Positions 1 through 7,710 are shown, counted from the first letter of the stretch. The stretch: DNA of 15,391 nt from Temnopleurus reevesii (GCA_036244855.1 BQKZ01004918.1:21601-36991), one strand, 5' to 3'. Program-made: numbers and translations. The notes: generated from the sequence alone by a model not told the origin.

Positions 1-11
1 CTTCTTGCAGT

Positions 12-530
12 GTAACTATATTAGGTCGCATGTCATAAGATGGGCATGCAAAATGGGTGGAGAATTAACATTTTTTTGTACGTTGTGAGAGGAAAAAGGT
101 TGTAGTTCAAAAATGCCTTGCCCAATTAAGCTAGTTAAGGTCTCACTTTGAAGCTAATGAAAAGGGCTACAGATGTTGTAAAAATTATTAAAAGATGAAC
201 GTAGATGAAAAAATAGCAGCAGTTTGAGTTTTACAAAGAAGGGGTGGAGGAGCAGGCGGATGTGGAGTTAAAAAATGCATGCAATGTCTATGGCAGTTGA
301 CAAGGTTTGCGTATGCTGCAAGAGGAAAAATGGTGTCATTCAACCCCTTGGTCAATTTAGCTATTCAAGGTCTCATTTAGAAGCTAAGGGATAGGGCTAC
401 AAAAGTCCAAAACAATAAAGAAAAATAACCTTCCAGAAAAATATGTAAATAGTTTATTTCTAAACTTGCAGGGGTGGAGGAGCAGGTGGATGTGGAAACT
501 GTACAAAACGCATGCAGTAATAACTGTAGC
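12..530. repeat. Tandem repeat of about 230 bp, two and a half copies
   Basis: Copies begin near 12, at 241 and at 471. The best landmark is the block GGGGTGGAGGAGCAGG at 241 and again at 471, exactly 230 bp apart, with a decayed version (ATGGGTGGAGAATT) near 53. A second landmark, AAGGTCTCA followed by AGAAGCTAA or GAAGCTAA and then AGGGCTACA, occurs near 137-172 and 368-402. The third copy fades out after the GCATGCAG at about 510. In one + frame the purine block reads as a glycine-rich peptide (GGAGGCG), and a possible acceptor (aacttgcag) precedes the third copy. I do not recognise a protein, so I call it a repeat. Confidence 0.75.
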
Positions 531-786
531 AATCACGAGCTCATGATCCTTGCATTTAAGTTGTAATAGTGAATTGGACTAACTGTAAACTAAAAAAGGT
601 GTATTGATTGAGTTAAGAACATACATATTATTGCTTAATTAATCTGTGAAGGCATATTTCACTTGGAATTCTTCATGCCAATCCAAAAACTGTACAGTAT
701 TGTTTACATGCCAGTAAATGTTCTTATTTTCAATGCAGTAAATTTTTGTAGCTATTGGTGTTAAACAAATCTCACTTTTGGTAATA

Positions 787-969
787 CAGTCAAACCTCGT
801 TATAAAGAGCACTGATATAACGAGCTCTCGTATTAACAAGGTAACTTTCCTGGACCCATCTCTTTGTATTTTATTGTATTTTGAGATTTTGACCCTGATA
901 TAACAAGGTTTCAGTATAAAGAGGTAATTCCTCTGGTCCCAACGACCTCGTTATAACGAGGTTAGACTG
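787..969. mobile_element. MITE with TA target duplication, pogo/Tc1-like ends
   Basis: The terminal inverted repeats are CAGTCAAACCTCGTTATAA at the left and, read on the opposite strand from the right end, CAGTCTAACCTCGTTATAA: one mismatch in 19. Both ends abut TA (785-786 and 970-971), the target duplication of Tc1/mariner/pogo transposons. The 183-bp element has no coding capacity. The CAGT(N)AACCTCGTTATAA-type terminus is common in pogo-like MITEs. Related copies lie at 10383, 10759 and 14402. Confidence 0.85.
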
Positions 970-1084
970 TATTTGAAAGAGGGGCACATTTGTATGGAAC
1001 AGCCCTTTTGCTTACAATATCTGTGAAAAAAATTGTGTTTTAGATCTCATCCAAGCTCACAAATCAATGCAATTGAGATAAGAA

Positions 1085-1128
1085 AAAATGTGATAATTTA
1101 CGCAAGAAAATGTGATAATTTACGCAAG
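1085..1128. repeat. Perfect 22-bp tandem duplication
   Basis: The 22-bp unit beginning AAAATGTGATAATTTACG occurs twice head to tail at 1085-1106 and 1107-1128 without mismatch. It is a small recent duplication in AT-rich intergenic DNA. Confidence 0.85.
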
Positions 1129-1609
1129 AAAAAGTCGTTAAAATTCATCAACTAATTAACACAAGTTATCAATGGTGCATGATCTTGTTAATTGCAAATT
1201 TCACATATATTTGTGTTAACAACATATCCTCCAAATTTGAGAACAATTAATTGAAAAATAAAAATTCTACAGTATTTTCATTAAATTTGGTCCATTTTGA
1301 GAAAAACACAATTAAAATTGTTGATTCCCATTGACATGTGTACAATTAAATTTCACTAAGTAAGCCTAATTATGAAAATAAATTGCATTTTAAGGTTGCA
1401 AATAGTGATAATCTTTGGAGAATAACATACATGTACAACATATAAAAATATATATTTTTTGCCCATTTTGAGTTTGACCATGTTAATGAAATTGGACCAA
1501 CTTATGACATGCGACCATAATGGTAAGTGACTTTGATAAAGATTATTAGTGATATTATGGTGATGATATTCTGGCCTGTTTATACTTTGACACACCAACA
1601 TAATTTAAG

Positions 1610-1670
1610 AAATTGACACTCGGTCTCGAGTCTTGACTTCAATTTTAAGTCGAGACTCGGGTGTCAATTT
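1610..1670. repeat. Short inverted repeat, foldback hairpin
   Basis: The left arm starting AAATTGACACTCGGTCTCGA pairs with a right arm ending CGAGACTCGGGTGTCAATTT. The arms are about 26 bases with a few mismatches around a short AT loop. It lies about 95 bp beyond the donor of the divergent - strand exon, so it falls in that gene's first intron. It could be a small MITE relic. Confidence 0.7.
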
Positions 1671-1764
1671 TGTTAGTTACAATTTTTTTAATGAATCTAC
1701 TTATCTAGGATCCTCGTCAGATAAAATATTGTGAATAAGTAGGAAAGTGGCCGACCAGTCTTAC

Positions 1765-2054
1765 CTGGGTGTAGTTATCGTTGACACTTTTTCGGAAATT
1801 GAGCTACATCCAGATGTTGACTTGGGGCTTTTTGGCGAGTTTTCAATTTCTCTTGTGATTGAGGGGCTGCAGACTCGATCAGCGGCATCTCCGGAACATC
1901 CTGCCCCGGACTTCTGGCGAGAAGGCGGGGTAGCAAACGGGGGAACCCAGCTGGAATTCCGCCCACCTAATGAACGCCCCAAACGCCGACGTTTTACCAA
2001 CATTTTCTCCTCTTCACCTTCACAGTTCTTTTCCTCTGGTTTGGGACTTTCCAT
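1765..2054 (-). CDS. First coding exon of an unidentified divergent gene
   Basis: Reading leftward from the ATG at 2054-2052 there is an open frame of 96 codons plus two bases, ending at a strong splice donor (ACCCAG|GTAAGAC, junction between 1765 and 1764, phase 2). The peptide opens MESPKPEEKNCEGEEEKM, an acidic start, followed by a basic patch (KRRRLGRSLGGRN), then SWVPPFATPPSR and a Ser/Pro/Lys-rich stretch. It looks like a disordered nuclear protein N-terminus with a possible nuclear localisation signal. No domain is recognisable. An upstream in-frame ATG at 2090 would add 12 residues. The ATG at 2054 is preferred because its context is AAGATGG and the composition changes there. The rest of the gene would lie to the left, and I could not find its next exon in 1-1760. 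An overlapping + strand open frame at 1747-2067 is its antisense shadow. Confidence 0.6.
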
Positions 2055-2190
2055 CTTGCCTCTTTGACACACATGAAAACACTTTAACAAATAAATTTTT
2101 CACATCAAAATTAATATGACGATCTTATTTTGATTGAATCTCGCGGCTTCTGCAATTTTGACGGACGCCCTCTATTTCGCTTCCTGAAAT
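2055..2190. promoter_or_regulatory. Putative bidirectional promoter between divergent start codons
   Basis: Only 136 bp separate the ATG of the - strand gene (2054) from the ATG of the SMYD gene (2191), so both core promoters and 5' leaders must overlap here or extend into each other. There is no convincing TATA box at a usual distance. An ETS-like GCTTCCTG lies at 2179-2186. The start regions on both strands (AAGATGG and ATATGGCG) resemble the YY1-type ATGG motifs often found at TATA-less start sites. CpGs cluster around 2142-2178 in otherwise CpG-poor DNA. Assignment rests on geometry rather than on a proven element. Confidence 0.5.
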
Positions 2191-2366
2191 ATGGCGATGT
2201 CTGCTGTGGAGTCAATGCGCGTGGTAAAATCTTCCAATAATGGGCGAAATTTGGTATTTACCTCAAATTTTACCATTGGAAAGTGTGTCCTTGAAGAGTT
2301 ACCTTATTTATATACGTTATGCAACAAGAAGAGGGGACTATTTTGCGAGTTCTGCCTGAAACAAAG
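2191..2366 (+). CDS. SMYD3: SMYD3-like methyltransferase, exon 1: N-terminal SET segment and start of MYND
   Basis: Codons 1-58 plus two bases, ending at CAAAG|GTATTT (phase 2). The start MAMSAVESMRVVKSS uses the ATG at 2191 with A at -3 and G at +4. The segment up to YLYTLCNKKRGLFCEFC aligns with the N-terminal SET half of SMYD3, where the protein enters the S-adenosylmethionine pocket, and with the first zinc pair of the MYND finger (C52 and C55, here CEFC). SMYD proteins normally have G-x-G-L near residue 15-20 for cofactor binding. Here the corresponding stretch is NNGRNLV, so the second glycine is asparagine. SMYD3 methylates lysines on histones and on cytoplasmic kinases. This is family knowledge and not shown by the exon. 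Confidence 0.85.
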
Positions 2367-2584
2367 GTATTTATTTGTACTACAGTCCAACACGTTAAAA
2401 TTCGTATCTGGAAACGGAGGAGACATTTCAATGTCAGAAATTGTTTAAAAACTACTCCAAAATGTTGGATTTTCTTATCTACGTTAAATAGATATAATGA
2501 TATGGAAGTCTTAATAAAATTATGTGACTGCTTGATGAAAGTTATGATTGATAAATGATAAAAGTAATGATTTTGAATTTTGGT

Positions 2585-2713
2585 GATAACGATTATGATG
2601 ATGATGATGTGATTGTGATGATGTGATGACTGATGTCTATGATTTGATACTGCTGAGCTCGTAATGATGTCTTGATGAAGATCATGATGAAGATTTGATG
2701 CTGAAGATGACGT

Positions 2714-2767
<54 letters not shown>

Positions 2768-2781
2768 GATGATGATGATAG

Positions 2782-2842
<61 letters not shown>

Positions 2843-2843
2843 A
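2585..2843. repeat. GAT microsatellite in intron 1
   Basis: Imperfect GAT repeats start near 2593 and become an almost pure (GAT)n array from 2715 to 2843, with small breaks (GATGAGATG, GATAGTGATG). The long open frames here on the - strand (poly-Ser, poly-His, poly-Ile) are products of the repeat, not genes. The array fills most of the 613-bp intron between exons 1 and 2 of the SMYD gene. Confidence 0.95.
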
Positions 2844-2979
2844 GTATTGACAACTACCAAATTATCAATATTTTAGACCAAATATTAATTCCATAGAAGA
2901 CTGTTGATAATTCAAGATTGTACAAATTAAGTTCATGGAAATATATTGCGATTGAATATTTCTCTTTTTTCCTTTGCAG

Positions 2980-3040
2980 TTCAACTCTCCAAAGGTGTTC
3001 CAGCTGCAAGTATGTTTGGTACTGCAGTAGTTCATGCCAG
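2980..3040 (+). CDS. SMYD3: SMYD3-like methyltransferase, exon 2: core of the MYND zinc finger
   Basis: A 61-bp exon between a strong pyrimidine-rich acceptor (tttttcctttgcag) and the donor CCAG|GTAATA. With the two bases from exon 1 it reads SSTLQRCSSCKYVWYCSSSC then Q, ending in phase 0. These are residues 59-79 and supply MYND zinc ligands C65, C68, C74 and C78, with the family pattern CxxC, K, YCxxxCQ. MYND fingers bind proline-rich partners and, in SMYD3, support nucleic acid binding and full activity. The exon is too short to stand alone, but phase and motif make it certain in context. Confidence 0.88.
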
Positions 3041-3063
3041 GTAATAATTCACTTGTCAGTTTA

Positions 3064-3115
3064 GGGTTGTGTTTCATACATAAAGATGTGCATAAATCTT
3101 TATGAAACACAACCC
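3064..3115. repeat. Small inverted repeat in intron 2
   Basis: GGGTTGTGTTTCATA at 3064 pairs with TATGAAACACAACCC ending at 3115, and the stem continues imperfectly into AAAGAT/ATCTTT. The end sequence resembles that of the larger foldback element at 5292-5470, so this may be a solo or deleted member of the same MITE family. Confidence 0.75.
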
Positions 3116-3452
3116 AGGTCCTTATAAAAAAAATTAAATCCTACAACTGCACCTGATATGGGGCTGTGTGCTTTTCATGTGAGTAACACAGATGTGATTT
3201 TGATTTTACGCCTCTGGATATGTGTACATTTCAGAGAGCACTGGATCATTTCAGAAACAGGTTCTTCATGAACAAACTCAATGCAAATTGTATTGTAGTG
3301 CAGACTGAGCAAAAATTCAAATGTGTGTTTTAATCTGCAACTGATTTGCAGTTGACTTGCAATGATTACAAGTTTCTCGCAACACCCCCTGGATAACCTT
3401 ATGTGATTTTGTGATGGTTTCATTCTAATTTTGATTGATCTATCATTTACAG

Positions 3453-3826
3453 AAATCAGACTGGTCACGATGTCACAAGCGAGACTGCAAGATGCTGAAG
3501 CGAATCCACCCCAGAGCTCCCCCAGACCTTGCCCATCTCCTCTCCCAGATCATCCGGAAGCAACGTCGCCAACCCGCATCGATTGAAGACGAGGAGGAGG
3601 CTTGCTTCCCAACTGGCGTGGATCAGTTAGAAACTCATTATAGGGAGCTTAGCGAGAAGAGGAAGGATCATTTTGCGAGTTTGTTGATGGTTATGAAGCA
3701 GTGCCTGGATGAGAAAGACCTGCCAGGACCGACTGTCTTGTTGAAGATGTTTGCCGCGTCTGTCTGCAACAGCTTCTCGATATGCGATAATGATCTGAAC
3801 GGGATCGCTGTCGGTATTTACCTTAG
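3453..3826 (+). CDS. SMYD3: SMYD3-like methyltransferase, exon 3: end of MYND and SET insertion region
   Basis: Acceptor tctatcatttacag, 374 bp, donor CTTAG|GTAATC, phase 0 in and 2 out; residues 80-203 plus part of 204. It opens with KSDWSRCHKRDC, which completes the MYND finger (H87 and C91). Then comes the helical region LLSQIIRKQRRQ, an acidic stretch (EDEEE), LETHYRELSEKRKDHF, and the SET-I segment ending ASVCNSFSICDNDLNGIAVG then IYL. CNSF(S/T)IC and the G(I/L)Y before the next exon are typical of SMYD3 more than of SMYD1 or SMYD2. The upstream ATG at 3435 is in frame but intronic. This is the longest exon and is open throughout. Confidence 0.9.
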
Positions 3827-3863
3827 GTAATCAGTAGGGGCCATTATTTTGCAAAAAAAATCG

Positions 3864-4001
3864 TCTTAGCTATCCTCATCTTGCTGTGGCGTTTTCACTT
3901 CTTCTGCCACCCTCATAGCATAGATATATTAATGTCCTTGTCTATGTTAAAAGGGCGACAGAGGAAGTTAATACATCTTAGCAAGAAGAATATGGCTAGG
4001 A
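3864..4001. mobile_element. Foldback element (MITE-like) in intron 3
   Basis: The left arm TCTTAGCTATCCTCATCTTG, continuing to about 3912, is an imperfect inverted match to the right arm that ends with CTTGC-complement sequence and GGCTAGGA at 4001. Arms are about 49 bases with roughly ten mismatches, around a loop of about 40 bases that has its own small CATAGA/TCTATG pairing. There is no open frame of interest. Insertion flanks are not clear. Confidence 0.6.
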
Positions 4002-5033
4002 CCATTTCAGGCAATTGACCCAAAATATTATCTTCCAATGACCTGACTTGCCACCTACACTCAAATGCATTCCTTACCTTTTGGGGTCATACGAGCCAAG
4101 TCTGAATTCTTGAGTGACCCCTTTGTTTAGCTCTATAGTGATAATAGGCAACATGTAATTCTTGATTGTACTGTACTTCAATTGATGGGGCATACACTTG
4201 ATTGGGGTTATGTCTGTATTTTATCTGAATCTCAAGGATGCACGCACACATTGTACATGAATAAAACCATGCCAATAGCCAAGATTAATAATTCTTCTCT
4301 ATTTTGCCAAATGTGACATTTTGTCGGCCTGTCGTTGCCATTTGTGTTGTACAATACTTCTAAAGTGAAAAAAATACTAAAGGCAGGATTTCTATAACAA
4401 ACTAAATAACTTGACAGATTTGCTCAATTTTCTTCTTCCCAAATCAGCCTACCGAACCTGCAAGTCAGCCTAACGAAGTGCCTATCTTTCAAAGCCAAAT
4501 CAAACGCGCATGATATCAGTATGCGTTAACAGTACAAGCACATCATTTTCATGCGCGAGTTTGCTGATTGCGCACACATAATCCTATATGCCATCAAGTC
4601 ACACAGCAATACATTTTGGATGGTATGTATGCGATGATACATATTCTTCATGCATTGTACAATATACCCAACGGCATACTTAACCTACAAAAGCTTCCTC
4701 TTGAATGATAAGTGAATAATAAGTTGAGCTGATGAAACAGAAGGTTGCATAATGACACTCAAGCCAACAGACAGATGATAAATGTAAAAATCACAAATCA
4801 GAGCATTTTTGGAGCCGTTAGACTCAAAGCTAGCCACAACCAACATTTCTGATTTGCTACCAAGCTACAGTTTGCTGCAAACTTCCCATAGACAAATGTT
4901 CAATTCTTTGTATGATTTGCTTGTATCTTTTCTCTTTTGAAAAAAAATCATCAGTTTTACATTGTAATTGATTGCGCCTCTTTCTGAGAAGACAAATTGA
5001 AAGGCTATGAACACTTTTAATGTACATTATTAG
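4002..5033. other. Intron 3 interior, no feature recognised
   Basis: AT-rich intronic sequence without splice-flanked coding potential on either strand. The only reading frame above 60 codons (4087-4275, -) has no recognisable composition or motif. A GCGC/CGCG-richer patch at 4500-4575 is not part of any repeat I can define. Confidence 0.6.
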
Positions 5034-5163
5034 TCAGAGTTATTTGCTACCTGTTTATCACTATTAAAAAACCTTATAACAATGGATGGGATCTGGTGAT
5101 CCCACTGTGATCACATTGTCCTGAGATTCATAGTGATAACAGGTTATAGTAAGGAATTCTGAC
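5034..5163. repeat. Imperfect inverted repeat in intron 3
   Basis: The left arm near 5034-5069 (GTCAGAGTTATTTGCTACCT, then GTTTATCACTAT) matches the reverse complement of 5129-5163, which contains ATAGTGATAACAGGTTATAG and ends in CTGAC. About 130 bp overall, consistent with a degenerate MITE. The centre GGTGATCCCACTGTGATCAC is also weakly palindromic. Confidence 0.55.
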
Positions 5164-5291
5164 TTTCACTGTAGATATCTCTGCTGCTCATGTGTACTAT
5201 TTTATGTTTCCAATGCCCTGCTTAGGGGGTGGCACACATTACTGGTGTGTGATACAGTGCCTAGTTCAAGATTGTGTGACAAAATCACAAC

Positions 5292-5470
5292 AGGTTGTGT
5301 GTCATAAAGCTGTTCATGCATCTACGCACGACTCAACAAACGACTGGTGACCCTTTCTCGTGTGCGATAAAATAAAAACCAGGGCTAATCATTGAGTGCA
5401 GCTAGGAAATGGTCACCAGTATTTCGTAGAGTGGTGCACAGATCTACACACAGAATATGAAACACCACCC
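5292..5470. mobile_element. Long-arm foldback MITE in intron 3
   Basis: The two halves are imperfect inverted copies over about 60 bases each. The left starts AGGTTGTGTGTCATAAAG and ends CGACTGGTGACC; the right starts GGTCACCAGTATTTCG and ends ATATGAAACACCACCC. The inner GACTGGTGACC/GGTCACCAGT and the outer ends both pair well. The outer end is like the small hairpin at 3064-3115, suggesting one family. The element ends only 55 bp before the exon 4 acceptor. No coding capacity. Confidence 0.7.
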
Positions 5471-5525
5471 ATGACAGGATTAAAATCTGCAACATCTAAT
5501 GTCAAATTCAATTTAACTTTTTCAG

Positions 5526-5628
5526 AGCATCGATGCTGAACCACTCGTGTAATCCTAACTGTGTAGTGGTGTTTGACCAAAGGAAACTTCAACTCAGAAA
5601 TATCAAAGACGTCAAAGGAGGGGAAGAG
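5526..5628 (+). CDS. SMYD3: SMYD3-like methyltransferase, exon 4: SET core with NHSC motif
   Basis: Acceptor tttaactttttcag, 103 bp, donor GAAGAG|GTAAGA, phase 2 in and 0 out; residues 204 (split) to 238. It encodes RASMLNHSCNPNCVVVFDQ followed by RKLQLRNIKDVKGGEE. NHSCxPN (N209, H210, C212) is the hallmark of SET methyltransferases. The Asn-His pair contacts S-adenosylmethionine and builds the active-site knot, and the Cys is the fourth ligand of the post-SET zinc in SMYD proteins. GEE precedes the catalytic tyrosine segment in the next exon. All key residues in this exon are intact. Confidence 0.92.
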
Positions 5629-5854
5629 GTAAGATTTTGATATTTGTTCTCAAAGTGTTATGGTAGATTTATAATTTTGCACAATTAATTCCTTGTCCCA
5701 CCAAACACAGCACGGCATAATGGCACGGTTTGTACGCATGTCTACCATGTCATTGGCCAATTGTTGAACAGCCTTTTTTGCAGTAGGGTAATGGCCAATA
5801 ACGCCATGCCATGATGCCTTGCGGTTTTTTGGTCTGCTACTCCTGGAATGTGGA

Positions 5855-6135
5855 TGATAATAATAATAGGTCCATTTATATAGCGCAATCACTATATGCA
5901 TATACTCTACTGCGCTTGATACTAGGTACCATATTATTACCCTGGCTATAACTGCCGAGCAAGTCAGGCGCTCAAGCATTCCAAGGAATAAATTCCTGCC
6001 AGGTACCCATTTTTCACCTGGGTAGAGTGCAGCACAGTGTGGATGAATTTCTTGCTGAAGGAAATTAACACCATGGGTAGGACTGGAACCGCGGACTTCT
6101 GCCTGAAAGGCGAGAGTCAGAACCACTACACCACA
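5855..6135 (-). mobile_element. tRNA-derived SINE in intron 4
   Basis: Read on the - strand, the 5' end near 6135 has an RNA polymerase III A box (TGGTGTAGTGG, 6133-6123) and a B box (GGTTCCAGTCCTA, 6090-6078) spaced as in a tRNA. A body of about 200 bp follows, and the 3' end carries GCGCTATATAAATGGACC and a TTA/TAT repeat tail (5868-5855). This is the structure of a SINE. The open frame at 5650-6126 on the - strand is a translation of this element. A related tail, TTTGGCGCATTATAAATTGC, appears at 10245. I infer a family widespread in the genome but cannot name it. Confidence 0.85.
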
Positions 6136-6500
6136 AAGCTTCCAAACATGGACCCAATCTGTTTAATTGATTCATTTTTAGTGGGTGATTTTATTTGAAA
6201 TTGTAAAGTTCTGTATAATTCTAATTTAAAGACCTTGCTTTTGGAAATGCCATAGTGCAATTGGTTCAAAACCGCTGGCCATGTGCACAATGGCACCTGA
6301 ACAGTCTCAACGCTAAGGTGTCAAGTTATTGTACTACTTTAATATCTCACTTCTCCAAAGCTTTGTATGAGGCAATCATTCCAGCACCACTGAATGTGCA
6401 TGCTCATTACTTTTTATTATGTTCTTTGCTCACATTCTTGTGTAATGATTCTCACCATTGTATAAAACTCACATTGATATTTTGATTGTTATATCCATAG

Positions 6501-6611
6501 TGTACAATTAGCTATGTGGATGTCATCAACCCAGCTCAAGAAAGACGGGAGGAACTCAAAGAGAGATACCATTTCACTTGAAGATGTGCCAAATGCAGAA
6601 AGGAAATTGAT
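6501..6611 (+). CDS. SMYD3: SMYD3-like methyltransferase, exon 5: catalytic Tyr and post-SET, with in-frame TGA
   Basis: Acceptor ttatatccatag, 111 bp, donor GAT|GTAAGT, phase 0 both sides; codons 239-275. It reads CTISYVDVINPAQERREELK then ERYHFT, stop, RCAKCRKEID. TISY carries the SET catalytic tyrosine (Y243). The normal SMYD continuation after YxF(x) is CxCxxC, three ligands of the post-SET zinc. Here the two later cysteines (TGT 6585, TGC 6594) are intact, but the first position, codon 265 at 6579-6581, is TGA. Homology continues in the same frame past it and no other acceptor or donor avoids it. As written the product would be a 264-residue truncation without post-SET and C-terminal domains. 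A single-base loss of a TGT or TGC codon, a sequencing error, or a recoded selenocysteine are the options, in falling order of likelihood. Confidence 0.85.
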
Positions 6612-6997
6612 GTAAGTTTGATTTGAATAGTAAGGAAAAAAATTTGAAATTGTGGTTTCAATATTTTTACCAATCGTTTTTTCCCTATATTCTTTTTGTC
6701 TAGAAAGAATAGTGATAAATGTTCAGGGGAAATACATAGTGAAAACAATTTGCCTGTTTTCATCATTAAACAGTCCATGAAATTTTACAAATTATATGTA
6801 GCATATTTCTGTAGAGAGATTTTCAATCATACTTCACAGATTACAATCAAATTCTCTTCAATGTACAGTTTCCAAGCAAAATTAGAGGAAGTTTTAAAGA
6901 ATATTATTTCATTTTTCTCATGTGGAATTGCCCAAATTTTACATTTCAGGACAACAAACACAGATTTCTTTTGAATGGAATTATTTTCTAATTGCAG

Positions 6998-7124
6998 GAA
7001 GTGAATCCAGATGTTGGATCGCTCCAAGACAATTTGAAGAGATCTTTGGACCAGATTCAGGATGCAGAGAAAGCACAGGATATCCTTTTCAACCAGAACT
7101 TGAAGTTTGGGCTTGCAGGGTCGT
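6998..7124 (+). CDS. SMYD3: SMYD3-like methyltransferase, exon 6: start of the C-terminal helical domain
   Basis: Acceptor tttctaattgcag, residues 276-317 plus one base. It reads EVNPDVGSLQDNLKRSLDQI then QDAEKAQDILFNQNLKFGLA, a charged helical stretch matching the SMYD3 segment that links the post-SET zinc to the TPR-like domain. The donor is taken as TCGT|GTAACA because it gives phase 1, which fits exon 7, and because the same GCTTGCAGG(N)5GTAACATAAA context is kept in the downstream repeat copies at 7745 and 7869. GTAACA is a weaker than average donor. A nearer GTCGTG (7119) would break the frame. Confidence 0.7.
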
Positions 7125-7154
7125 GTAACATAAATAGATATTTCAATCAATCGG

Positions 7155-7271
7155 CTTCCCATAGACTTGGAATTGATATGTCAATCGTATGATTTTCCAT
7201 AGACTTATGCTTGATATATCAACTGTATGATTTCCCATAGAGTGACTTACGATTGATAATCAACTGTATGA
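7155..7271. repeat. Three imperfect tandem copies of a 38-42 bp unit
   Basis: The unit is roughly TTCCCATAGACTTA, then GATTGATATATCAA, then CTGTATGA. Copies start near 7156, 7192 and 7230. The same unit is the 3' part of the 124-bp repeat at 7711-7985, so it is an internal expansion within that larger repeat family. Confidence 0.75.
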
Positions 7272-7277
7272 TCAATT

Positions 7278-7710
7278 CTCCCTATCGCATATATCCGATA
7301 TCACCCGATATCACCTTGTGATATCGATATCACGCACTTTGGCTTTGGCACGCTCACTTCCGGGATCCATCTTGATTTCACTGTATACTATCTACGAAAT
7401 TTCAATCCATGTGTATTTAGCGTAATTTCTTCGTTTTGCGTCGGAAGCCCAGCATTGGGCCGCTTCGCAAAAGAAACCCATATGACAAATAAATGCAGAT
7501 ATGAAAGAAAAATATATAAAATGATGCTTTTATTCGCAAAAATCAATGAAAAAATATGACACTACAAGCCGCTGACAAGTTTACCGTAGAAAGTCTATAG
7601 ACTTTTGAAAACGTGCAAATGTTACCGGAAGTACCTGTGCCAAGAATCTGGGCCAAAATAAATATTGCGCTGCAGGCGTTCAGATTCGGAGAGCTATATG
7701 CGATAGGGCG
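7278..7710. mobile_element. 433-bp inverted-repeat element with AATT duplication and visible empty site
   Basis: The left end CTCCCTATCGCATATA and the inverted right end CGCCCTATCGCATATA match at 15 of 16 bases. AATT flanks both sides (7274-7277 and 7711-7714). The neighbouring repeat copies read GATCGATTGGAAAG (7958-7970) and GATCAAATGGAAAG without the insert, so an uninterrupted site is visible a few hundred bases away. Next to the left end is a second palindromic zone, GATATCACCTTGTGATATC. No transposase frame is present. The superfamily is not identifiable from this end sequence. Confidence 0.75.

Larger units (their letters stand above)
24..1516. mobile_element. Possible non-autonomous DNA element bounded by distant inverted ends
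   Basis: The left end GGTCGCATGTCATAAG at 24-39 is an exact inverted match to CTTATGACATGCGACC at 1501-1516, and the match extends a few bases further inward with one mismatch. About 1.49 kb separates them. I see no transposase reading frame between them. The flanks (ATTA on the left, ATAA on the right) are not a clean target duplication, so the boundaries are uncertain. The interval contains most of the 230-bp tandem repeat and a complete smaller MITE at 787-969. Confidence 0.4.

Noticed and set aside
1747..2067. 106-codon + strand open frame overlapping the divergent exon
   Set aside because: It is antisense to the - strand exon, which has a better start context and a strong donor. The + frame has neither a splice signal nor a recognisable motif.
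2270..2860. Long - strand open frames with poly-Ile, poly-Ser and poly-His runs
   Set aside because: They are translations of the GAT microsatellite in intron 1 in different frames. The same holds for the frames at 11054-11437 and 11676-11970.
5650..6126. 158-codon - strand open frame
   Set aside because: It coincides with a tRNA-derived SINE (A box, B box, TTA tail); the frame is incidental.
6078..6135. Possible functional tRNA gene
   Set aside because: A and B boxes are present, but no acceptor stem can be paired and the sequence runs on into a SINE body. The 9735-9793 tRNA-like stretch fails for the same reason.
6696..7162. Open frames over intron 5 and exon 6 on both strands
   Set aside because: Apart from the exon 6 frame used in the gene model, they are AT-rich chance frames or other-frame shadows with no homology to the SMYD family.
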